NCBI GenBank assembly: GCA_030063045.1
Contig: JAQSEB010000121.1
Location: 310,001-374,000, forward strand
Source: Pratylenchus scribneri
Lineage: Eukaryota; Nematoda; Chromadorea; Rhabditida; Pratylenchidae
DNA: 64,000 nucleotides
Reading direction: 5' to 3'
In this document: positions 10,372 to 19,738 of the stretch, piece by piece
How the letters are laid out: the number at the start of each line of letters is the position of its first letter
Numbering within the stretch: the stretch's first letter is position 1
Notes under the pieces: model-generated
What the model was told of the DNA's origin: nothing
The model's database searches: none
What the model saw: only the letters and a program-made list of their open reading frames with translations
Translations under genes and position numbers: made by a program

Positions 10372-12631
10372 CTACTTCTGTTGAGAACAGACAGCTTTGT
10401 GATTTGGCAAATCCGCTTGCTGGCATTCTTTCGAACAATAGAACACCTTTATTAAATGGGATATTTTTAAAAATTAATATAATTTAATTAGACTTAATTC
10501 CCTAATTCCTAGGTAATTTATGTATGTTTTATAGCTGAAATTGACCATTTTTAAGATTTTTTATATTTCCCTTTTTCATAGAATTTTTCATATACTATAG
10601 AACAATTAAATTTGGAATTTTTTATTTCGTTCGCGAAAAGATATCAATTTCTCTTTTGAATTAAATTGGGGGTACCAATTTTTTTTCACAAATTTACATT
10701 TTTTTGCCCACAAACCAGTTTTTATTGGATAACTTTTTCATGCTTGATCCTAGACCATCAAACCTTGTACCCCATTTTATATTTTTCATTGAGACGCGTC
10801 GATTGATATATAGTTTGTCGGGATTTGGTTCAAAACCAAAAGAGTTAAACCAAAAACCAAAATATGGTTTAAACGGTTTAATACTTTGAATTTTGGCTAA
10901 ACCCCAACAAACCATACATCAATCGATGCGACTTAATGAGCTATATAAAATGGGTATAAGATTTAGGGTCCAGGATCAATCAGGAAAAAATTAAAAATAA
11001 AAACTAGCCTTATATTGCTAAAAATTGTGATTTATATTTTTTATATCAACCTAACTTATCATTTTTCATTTATCAAAGAGGAAAATTGATTAAACCAACT
11101 GGGTTGTGTTCGTTCCGGTAGCATTTGGTGCAACGACGCATTGTCTTCTTCATACAATGAGCACAACGAGTTTCAGGTTCAGCAGCAGCAGAAGCAGTGG
11201 ATGCGGCAGCAGATGTTCCCCCAAATTCATGCATTGATTGAACCAAGCCTGTCATCGGGTCCACATTGATTACGTGAAGCTTTTCCTTAGCCATTGTGTA
11301 TGCACAGTACATTCCCTTTTTCTCAGCCCGACTATTTCCTGCGCATCTGAAAAACATTCCCGTTTAATTAAATAACAAAAAAATGTTTGTGGCAATATTA
11401 ATTTCTTATATGAGTGGAAAGGGGAGCAGCCCAACTTTTGTCTTACCCAACTTTTTTCCAATCCAACTTGTCTGTAATTAAAATATCTGGCCAAGGCTTA
11501 AACGAATGTGGATGATTTTGTTATCAAATTAAAATGCACTCTTGGCTCTCTAACGATATTAATTTAATTGTGATTGCTTCATATTGGTGGGGTTATAACC
11601 AAAAACCGTTCAAAATGAATTAATCTGAATTTTCTTGATCATCAATGTTTTTTGGGCATAACTTAATCATTTCTTAACTTCTTAAATATCTTTAAATGAT
11701 ATTTTAATATCATTGCACACTTTAATTTGATAATTTAATCATCCAGATTGGATTAAGCCATAGCGAGTTATTTTAAATGGAAAATGCCCACATTTACACA
11801 GCCCTTTGCCTATTGAGGAATTGACCCCCTATGGTCATATATATATATTGAAATCTTTTATAATTAGAATATTTTTTATTGCAATTTTTTCATAAAATTG
11901 GGCTATTCTTCTTATACTAATTAATAAAATAATTTCCAAAAATAAATCACCCAGCCAGTGGGCCAAGATCATTAAATTGTTCTGTTGCGGCTGAATATTT
12001 CATGCCCATCCGGGTGAAGTGAGCTTCGGCATCCGCATTAGTCCACACCGGCAATTCCATCAGTTCCTTGATGCGTCCATCAGGAACACCATAGCGGGCC
12101 AGATACACACAAATTGTTTCTTTCGTCACTCGTTGGCCATAACCACCAGGGCCTTTAATAAAAATTAATTCTAATATTGAAATGAATGTAAATTTTGCAA
12201 TTTTTTCTGAATTATTTAAACAAGATTTTTCTTCAATATATCAACAAAAATAAGATATTTATTCAGTAAAAATGAGGAAAAAATGTTTAACATTTATAAT
12301 TTTTTTACTCATTTTTTCCCTCTAATTCTTATTCTATTATTTAAAAGTTGCGCCAAATTTCGGTTCCTAATTTTGTTAATTTTCATATTTTTCCCAATAC
12401 GAAATAATTTCAATTTTTTTCGCATTATTTTCAACCTGTATGCAAATCAAAGTAGCCTCCTTCACCGTCGCCTGGCCCAATTTGTTCGGTCACTTTCTTT
12501 ATTTCTTCAGAATCCGAAGAAGGATGGAATTTCAGGCGATCATCAAACACTGACAAAAAAATGCCAATGGATTGAGTGTGCCCATAGGCAATGCGAATGT
12601 GGTTGCCCAAATTCTCTTCGTAACGCACCAT
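10372..12631 (-). CDS. MYND-type zinc-finger protein (4 exons, 239 aa)
   Basis: Minus-strand exons 12436-12631, 11951-12152, 11100-11346 and 10372-10446; all junction phases agree. The C-terminus is a MYND finger with ligands Cys194, Cys197, Cys205, Cys208, Cys219, Cys223, His231 and Cys235: CAHC, CTKC, then VFYCSKEC and NHKAVC. The spacing between the second and third Cys pairs is slightly long. The last exon is only 75 bp; without it exon 3 would run on to a false stop at 11073. Residues 1-190 are not recognised; they include a GPGGYGQRVTKETICVYLARYG segment and an Ala/Ser linker. MYND fingers bind short Pro-containing peptides, so a scaffold or transcription-linked role is possible. A palindromic MITE sits in the last intron. 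Confidence 0.8.
10690..11005. repeat. Palindromic MITE (family A, second subtype) in MYND-gene intron 3
   Basis: Arms carry gagacgcgtcgattgatata and the complementary catcaatcgatgcg, with a central pair of accaaaa/ggtttaaac blocks. The best related copy is at 20.88-21.13 kb. Short ORFs on both strands here are mirror images of the palindrome. Confidence 0.5.
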
Positions 12632-12707
12632 TATATTTTGAGAGAAAATTAAGCAATACTTATTTTACTATATTTATTTTAAGTCTGAAAATTAGAATAC
12701 CAAGTTA

Positions 12708-12943
12708 GGTACTTTTCGGGTTTAGGTCCCCTTTTTGTTGCGAATGGAAAAAGTGAAGGAAAAGTGAAGGGTCCTACCCTATGGCTGTTGGGATTAGGGT
12801 TAGGGTCATTCAGGGTTAAGGATGGGGTAAAATCATCTCACCTAACTCTAAGTCTATCCCTAACACCCATTGGGGAGAGACCCTTCACTTTTTCCCCCAT
12901 TTTTCCCTTTGAGGAAAAAGGGCACCTAAACCCGACAAGTACC
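12708..12943. mobile_element. Merlin-type MITE upstream of the MYND gene
   Basis: Inverted ends ggtacttttcgggtttaggt and its imperfect complement ending in caagtacc. Flanking 8-mers ccaagtta (12700-12707) and aaaagtta (12944-12951) match at six of eight positions. The tip GGTACTT and the duplication length match the full Merlin element at 28.5 kb. The centre has gaaaaagtgaagg/ccttcactttttc inverted blocks and a gggattagggttaggg segment. Confidence 0.65.
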
Positions 12944-12951
12944 AAAAGTTA

Positions 12952-13991
12952 TAAACATTTTAAAGTAATAAAATAAATAAGGGATTGTGAGTGGAAGTGG
13001 AAGGTCAGGCGGGGAATTGAGAAATGGATGAAAAAGTAAAAAATTGATGAAAAGGTAAAAAATGAATAAAAACGTTTGCTAGATTTAGGATTTATATATA
13101 GTAAATGAAAACAAATTGAGCCATCTCAGCTGGCAATACTGCACATTTTTGCATTGGTAGAACACCAAATTCAAAATAGATTTATTTCCATTATAAGAAG
13201 GATTCGTCATTTTTCCATTGTCAATTTTCTATAAACAAGTTTATTTAAAGCTGGCAGCACTTTTCATTGGTAGGGAGGGCATCAAATGCAAAAAGATTTC
13301 TTTCCATTATAAGAAGGTTTGGATTATTTCATTGTCCATTTTTTCATTATTCACTTTGGCCAAAATGAAAGGATATTTTCCTTTGTGAATACTTATTTTA
13401 TTTCGAAAGGTGAGTTCACTTTTATTGTCATTTTAATTGTAAACAAATTTATACGATGATTATATAGAAGAATATTATCGCATCATAATATTATAAATTA
13501 ATTCTAACAGCATTGAAATCATACGAATAGTATTTGTAGTATTTAGCACATTCGTATGATATGAAATATACGATTTAAAAATATGATGAATTTTCACCTA
13601 ATTCTAACAAAAATATGATAATCAAATTTAGGATATAATGTTAATTCTAATAGACCCCTGCCTGTAAGCGCCTTATTAAAAATTTTGTTTTCTTTTTTTT
13701 AATGGCATAAAATTATTTTATATTAATTTAATTGAGTAATTAAATATTGATATGTTCATGCGTTTATTTCAAAAATAGAGGAAAGGAAACAGAAGAATTT
13801 AAAAATATAATAATTTGGAATAAAGTGTAAAAATTAGGAATGTTTTGTTTCTAAGCAACTGATCAATTTTTGGATATGTTTGAATTAATTTAAAAATATT
13901 CTTTTGGCAAAAATAATTAATTAGCAGGCACAATTCAGTGCATTTTCCTCTTCATTTCAACAGTCAAAATTCTCATCATATTCCATTCATT
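12952..13991. other. Gene-free stretch, 13-14 kb
   Basis: Contains a diverged direct repeat: ctggcaatactgcacatttttgcattggtagaac near 13130 and ctggcagcacttttcattggtagg near 13251, each followed by tttccattataagaaggatt. No coding frame is supported. Confidence 0.4.
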
Positions 13992-16312
13992 TCATTGTTG
14001 CCCAAATTTTTGGCGCATTGCTTTGATGTTGACCGCACCGCCGCCATTCTCTGCAAAAAATTAGGGAAATATTAATTGAAATTTTTTAAAGGGGATTAAA
14101 TTTTAAATTAAATTTTTTAATAGAAATAAATTATTTCAAAAATATTTTTACAAAAATAATTCATTTTTCAAAGAAATAATTTTTTTGTTGTAAGTCAATT
14201 TTATAAAATTAAAAATAAATTGGATATTAATTTTTAAATTAAAATAAATTTTTAATAAAAATAAATTAAATGTTTTAATTTCTTCAAATTATAATTTTTA
14301 ATTTTTATTCAATAGTTGTCAAATATTTAAAAAAATAATTAAAATTTGTTTCAAAAAATTTTATTAAATTTTTGTCGAAAATTAATTTTATGAAATTAAA
14401 AAAAACAAAATTTACCTGCGGCTGATTTCTGTTTGTCCCCACCAATATTGCTCCCATTCTCCTTTGTCTCATCACCCACAGTGGCCGTATTGAATTTGGC
14501 AATCAAATTTTTGACATTGTCTACAAAATAAATTTATTTTTTTTTATTAATATTTCCTCACTTTTTGCACGAATCTGAGCCAAAACTTTCTCCTCCACAT
14601 TTGGACTTTCCGTGGCCACCGCTTTTTGTTGCTGTTGTTGTTCCATTGATTGAGGGAGATATTGGCCATTGGCAGAGAGCAATGAGGCAGGACGAGAAGC
14701 CGCTTGTGGTTGGCGAACAATTTTGTTGTCCTCATTTTCCATGGAATCATTCGAAATAGGATCGGGATCGGGATAAGGAGTCGGTGGTCGGCTGCCAACA
14801 CTTTCGTTGTCCGAATCATTCGAAATAGGACGACGAGTCTAAAATTGATTTTAAAATTTTTAATTTAAAAAATTGTTTCAAATAATTTTTTAATTTTTTA
14901 TCTTAATTTTTTTTTAAATTTATAAATTGAAATTTTTGAATCGAATCAATTTTTCACCTGAATTATCATTTTTGAAGATCAAAAAATATTTGTTAAAATT
15001 ATTTTTTTTAGATAAAATATTATATGGGTTTAAAATTTTTTGAATTATTCTTGTTATTTTCAATGTTTTTTTAACAAAATAATTTTTTTATTTTATTTAT
15101 TCAATAAATTTTTAAAATTTTGCTGAATATAACCTTTTGAGGTTCCGAATTTTGCACAACTTGATGAATTTCCTCCTCCTCTGCTTTTCCTTCGTTTGTT
15201 GGTTCCACTTTCTGTTGCGGTTCATTTTGGCCAATTTCTTCAACATTTTCTTCCTGTGTTTCCTCCACTACAATTGGCTCATGTTGTTGCTGTTCGCTGG
15301 ATTGACGGCTCAAATTCAATGTAACTGGCAAATTTAAAAATTATTTAAAATTTTGTTTTATATTTTTTAATAAAATTTTTATTGATTTTTTGGTACTTAT
15401 GAATCATCAAAAAAAAAAATTATTTTATGGTTGATCATTTTTTTAAAGTAATTTTTGGGGTAAAAAAATCTACACCCAAATATCCAATAAATAACAATTT
15501 TTTAAATTTTAACAATTTTTTAAGAATATATTTATATTTACCGCGTGTGATTGAGCCAGAGCCCATTGAATTTCGCTTCAATTGGCTTTCTCCACCCGAA
15601 CAATCCACCTTGATAATTGGGAAGGAAAAAAATTAATTGGTAATTAATTTAAAATTTATTTAACTCTCAACTCTCAAAAGAAAGCTTCGAAATATATTTT
15701 TCCAATAAATCCTAATTGTCCCAATAAATTTACAAAAATATTTACAATTTTCCAGTACACTACAAATTGGCAATGGCTCAACTTAGCGACGCCATTAAAT
15801 AGCTCATTAAGGACGAAACCGGTATACATGATTTTGGTGTCAAATTAAAGAGCTCACTTCTGGCTATCGATTTATATAATAAATATTTGGTTTGGTTCAG
15901 AATTAGCAGAGTTATACTTAAAAAACTATTAAAAATTTGCAAATTTATAGTCTTTTTTAATGGTTTTTTAAGTACAACTCTGCTATTTCTGAACCAAACC
16001 AAATAAATTTTATATCAATCGATAGCCAGAAGTGAGCTCTTTAATTTGACACCAAAATCATGTATATCGGTTTCGTTCTTAGTGAGCTATAAACGGCGTC
16101 GCCCAGTTGAACTTTTCCCAGAATTTCCACCGTACCTCACTCTGCAAATCCTCCTCCCGAACAATATCATCCGATTCCTTGGCTTCCTCCTCCTCCGATG
16201 CCGGCGGCATTGCATTTTGGATGGGTGCCGAAAATAATTCATTGTTAACTTCGATGGATTGCTGCGATTTGAAGGAATTTGTGGAGAAACGATTTTGTTG
16301 TTGTTCGGCCAT
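13992..16312 (-). CDS. Gln/Glu-rich low-complexity protein of unknown family (6 exons, 291 aa)
   Basis: Minus-strand exons 16136-16312, 15542-15608, 15134-15324, 14562-14838, 14416-14520 and 13992-14050; every junction keeps frame. The product is disordered-looking: Gln-rich N-terminus, acidic EEEEAKESDD block, a Glu-rich centre, and a repeated PISNDS motif flanking PPTPYPDPDP. The C-terminus has two short similar motifs, VKNLIAKF and IKAMRQKF (basic-hydrophobic ending in Lys-Phe), the latter six residues before the stop. No catalytic domain or membrane segment is seen. It may be an adaptor or cytoskeleton-linked protein, but I cannot assign a family. Intron 1 contains a palindromic MITE. Confidence 0.65.
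15778..16110. repeat. Palindromic MITE (family B) in intron
   Basis: Near-complete hairpin: tcaacttagcgacgcc...ctcacttctggctatcgat on the left, mirrored by atcgatagccagaagtgag...ggcgtcgcccagttga on the right. The centre pairs cagagttatacttaaaaaac with gttttttaagtacaactctg. The second copy is at 21.68-22.02 kb. Confidence 0.65.
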
Positions 16313-17591
16313 TTCCACCAAAAATTTATATTTAAATTCACAATTTATCTATTTATTTTTATCAGTGATTGAAATGGAATAAATTTATGAAATTTTTTAT
16401 CGTTTTTATTTGCTCAATAAATATTCTCTAAATGAAATTGTTTGAGGAGGGTGAAGGCAAAAATAAATTCCACTCCCAATTCCGTGTCGATTCTTGGATG
16501 ATTAGAAAGATTTCAGGGGCCTCGCCTCTTACATATATTTTGGAGTATTAGAGGATTAAAAAATGTGGGAAAATTAATGTATGTGATAGATTAATAAAAG
16601 GAGCTTATATTAGTCTGCTTTTTCGGGAAATGTCAATTTGGATAGAAAATAACCCATCAATTCCTTAATTGAAATAATCACAAAATTTTCATTTGGACAT
16701 CATCATCATAATGAAAAGAAAAAATGTGGAAAATTATCTAATGAGACAAATACAGCGATTATAAAAACCATCTCTTCTCTATGTCTTTATATACCATTTA
16801 TTCGTAGGAATTCGCGAATTAGCCTTTAGGCAAAAATTCTATGCTAGTTAATATGCGCCGTTGTATAGAAAAAAAGCCCATTAATTTGAGAATTAATGTT
16901 CGGGAATATAACAAAATGTTCCAATGGATAATTCAAGGAATTCATCATCATCAGAAATGGCTAATAAGGCTGATGGCTTTTTTAAGGAATGGCAGTGGAT
17001 ACAATCTGCCTTTAGGCAAATTAATATAATTTGAAAGGAATTCGCAGAATTAGCCTAAAGATAAAAATTTAATGCCAAAAATTATTTCATTTTGGTACAG
17101 CAGCAGCAGGTGAATGCGCGAATATTAACTGCTGAGCGCTTTCTATTTTTAGGCAAAATTTTATATTAATAATTCAAAGGCAATTCGCAGAATTAGCCTC
17201 AGGCAAAAAATTCTATGCCATAAATAAAATCGAATTCATCATTAAAAAACGGCTCTAAAAAGCAGCAAAAATGCGCGCTCTTGAGGGATTTGGGCTGATG
17301 AAAAAATGGCGAATAGAATAGAGTGGAGCTCAAATGGGACAAAAATAAAAGGAGAGAGGAATGAAGGCAAATGTAGAAAAATGGGGAAGTCGATTAGTCA
17401 GCGCCAAAGGCAAAGCAGCACCACCAAAATGGGCTCCCTCATCGCCTCATTCCCTCCCTTCCAATTCCCAATTCCATTTTGGTGATGAGGGCGCGCCAAC
17501 GGAATTGGGGAAATAAGGAGGAAATGTCATCGAGGAATGAAGAGGAGGAGGGAAATGGCTGAAAAAATAGAGGAATTTTGGCGTATTACGA
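16313..17591. other. Gene-free stretch with a three-copy ~40-bp repeat
   Basis: A motif like ggaattcgcagaattagcc followed by aggcaaaaattctatgcc occurs near 16808, 17037 and 17178. The stretch is otherwise AT-rich with purine-rich tracts at 17310-17580. The short ORF at 16841-17029 lies inside this repeat context and is not convincing. Confidence 0.45.
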
Positions 17592-17894
17592 TATTTGCGG
17601 ACGAAACGGTATCGTGCCGAATATGGTAAAACTGCTGGAGCATTGTTTATAGTATTTTATTAGGCAATAAAATAGGCTACAAAATTGTATCAAAAGCATT
17701 GGTCAATGTTGAGTATTCACCGAGTTATGGCCAAAAAACCGCTGGTTTAATTAAAATTGTATTTCTGGCCATTTTTTGGCCATAACTCGGTGAATATTCA
17801 AAAGCTTTTGATGTCATTTTATGCCCAATAAAATCCTATAAACAATACCATAACAGCTTTACCGCCATCTCGCCAGATAATTTCGTCCGCAAAT
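17592..17894. repeat. Palindromic MITE (family C)
   Basis: Arms atttgcggacgaaacgg and tttcgtccgcaaat at the ends; inner arms tcaccgagttatggccaaaaa and ttttggccataactcggtga. The hairpin spans about 300 bp. Only one copy is seen in this window. Confidence 0.6.
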
Positions 17895-18069
17895 GTCAGC
17901 TAACCATTGGGGGAATAGGGCACACGAAACGACTCCTACTAGACAAAAGGATCCGAAAGACCCCTAGACGAAACGACCGGGGGCGCACATTTGGGGGAAT
18001 GAAGAGGGAGGAAATGGTTGGAAAAAGGAAGTGAGAATAGAGCGGGCCAGCTGCCCCTCCCTATTGCCC

Positions 18070-18930
18070 TTTTTTATTGATGACAGTCGATTGTTTTTAT
18101 TGAGCTGGGCTCTGCTGTGGACGCAATGGAAATGTCTTAAAAATATATCAAACGTTCCGTTTAGATCTGCTGATGAGGAATGTGATAAAAATTTATATAA
18201 AAAATGATAAAGTATTTGGACAAAAAAAAATTTAAAGCGCCGATAATTTGGGCCAATCCTTTTCGCCTTCCAAATTTTGTTGACTAGGATTATTTAATTT
18301 TGGGGCGACTGAATCAACGGTTTTTCGGCAAATCAGCAAAAATGATTGAATAAGGCAAATTTCATATTTATGAAATTGTGATGATTCATAAATCACAAAG
18401 CAATTTTTGGTATTTGTTAGCTTTACTTCCTCTTTTTTTGTCGAGAAGGGAAAAAGTGAAGCCTCCCCCCCCTTGGGTAATCAGATTAGGGTTTAGGGCT
18501 ATGTATAATCAATCAGGGATAGGAAGGATCTCATCCAATGTATTCCCTAATGATCCCATCCCCGGCACCCAAAGGAGAGACCACTTCACTTTTCCCTTCT
18601 CAACAAAAAAGAGGACGTAAAGCCGACAAGTACCCAATTCTTATTGTTGATAGCCAATTGTTTTTATCGAGGTGGACGCATTGCATCGAACATACTATTC
18701 GAAATCATTTGATAAAAATTTATTTGTAATATGTTAAAATTATTTTGGACAAAGAATTTATTCGCCGAAATTCCCACCAATCCTTTTTTCCTTTTTTCTC
18801 GATTTTTATTGACGTAGAATATTTAATTTTGGAGTGACTGAATTGACGGCTTTTAGCGTCAAAATCAGCCAACAAATTCTTTTGAAATTCATTGAAATGA
18901 ATAATTCATAAATTGGATGGAGCTCTGAAT
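18070..18930. repeat. Diverged direct duplication split by a Merlin-type MITE
   Basis: Sequence at about 18075-18390 (cgattgtttttattgag, gtggacgca, tttggacaaa, tggggcgactgaatcaacggttttt) is matched in order at about 18645-18920 (caattgtttttatcgag, gtggacgca, tttggacaaa, tggagtgactgaattgacggctttt). The offset is about 570 bp. The MITE at 18409-18634 sits between the copies. Confidence 0.55.
18409..18634. mobile_element. Merlin-type MITE with 8-bp target duplication
   Basis: The end ggtatttgttagctttac is mirrored by gtaaagccgacaagtacc, followed inward by tcgagaagggaaaaagtgaag and its complement. Flanks caattttt (18401-18408) and caattctt (18635-18642) match at seven of eight positions. Same tip family as 12.7 kb and the full element at 28.5 kb. 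Confidence 0.7.
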
Positions 18931-18934
18931 CATA

Positions 18935-19145
18935 TGGGCACGGAGTAGAAAATTTTTATGTGTAAATTTGGCTAAATTTATAATTTTTTAATAACGATGG
19001 AGTTTGTTGAATCACCAAATTTATGGCCCAATTTTATAGAAAATGGCAAAGAATTAATTGGTATGGATTCTATTTAATTTACAAAAATTCTGCCTTGATT
19101 CATGTAGTAAATTCCTACTAGTATTTTGAAGGGTTACTATTTTTT
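18935..19145. other. Gene-free stretch before family A MITE
   Basis: AT-rich, no ORF, nothing recognised. Confidence 0.3.
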
Positions 19146-19455
19146 GCAGTTTTGACTTCTAATAAATCAATAACCGGTTTTATACCAATTTGTAGATCTC
19201 ATCAAGTCGCGTCAAATGATATAAATAAAATGTTAGGTTTTGGTCCCAAAACTAAAATGTTTAAGAAACCAATAACTGGAAATGTGGTTTAAACGGTTAA
19301 ACTCTTTATTTTGGGCCCAAACCATGACAATTTATATACCAATCGATGGGCCTCGATGAGATCTACAAAATCGTATAAGGTTTGTAGGGTCTAAAACCAG
19401 TTTCTGATTTATTAGATGTCAAAAACTGTTTTTGTCGGTAAAAAAAACAATTTTG
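19146..19455. repeat. Palindromic MITE (family A)
   Basis: gacttctaataaatcaataaccgg on the left is mirrored by ccagtttctgatttattagatgtc on the right. The core has tgtggtttaaacggtt and atcgatgggcctcgatgag. Lies in the 3' flank of the lipid-transfer gene. Confidence 0.6.
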
Positions 19456-19738
19456 CTGGTAAAAAATTTATCGGTAAAAAATATTTTCTTATTTAATTCC
19501 TAATTATTGCTATTCATCAATATATTAATTTTTACTTCTTTTATAATTCTATACTGAGAATTGCATCAAAATTTCATTTGAAAAATGCAAAAATACAAAA
19601 TGTTACATGGATAGTACTATGTATAAAAATTGTATGGAAATGCGGATTAAGTAAAACATAAAATGTCTGGTCAAAATTTCTTCTTTGTAGTTCGATTATT
19701 TATATTCATTTTCAAATGGCAGCAAAATGCAAAAATTT

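Noticed and set aside
10694..10915. Paired ORFs on both strands at 10.7 kb
   Set aside because: Both are translations of the arms of a palindromic MITE in an intron.
11073..11099. C-terminus of the MYND gene at the stop near 11,073
   Set aside because: Splicing at 11,099 adds the second half of the zinc finger from 10,372-10,446, which completes the ligand set.
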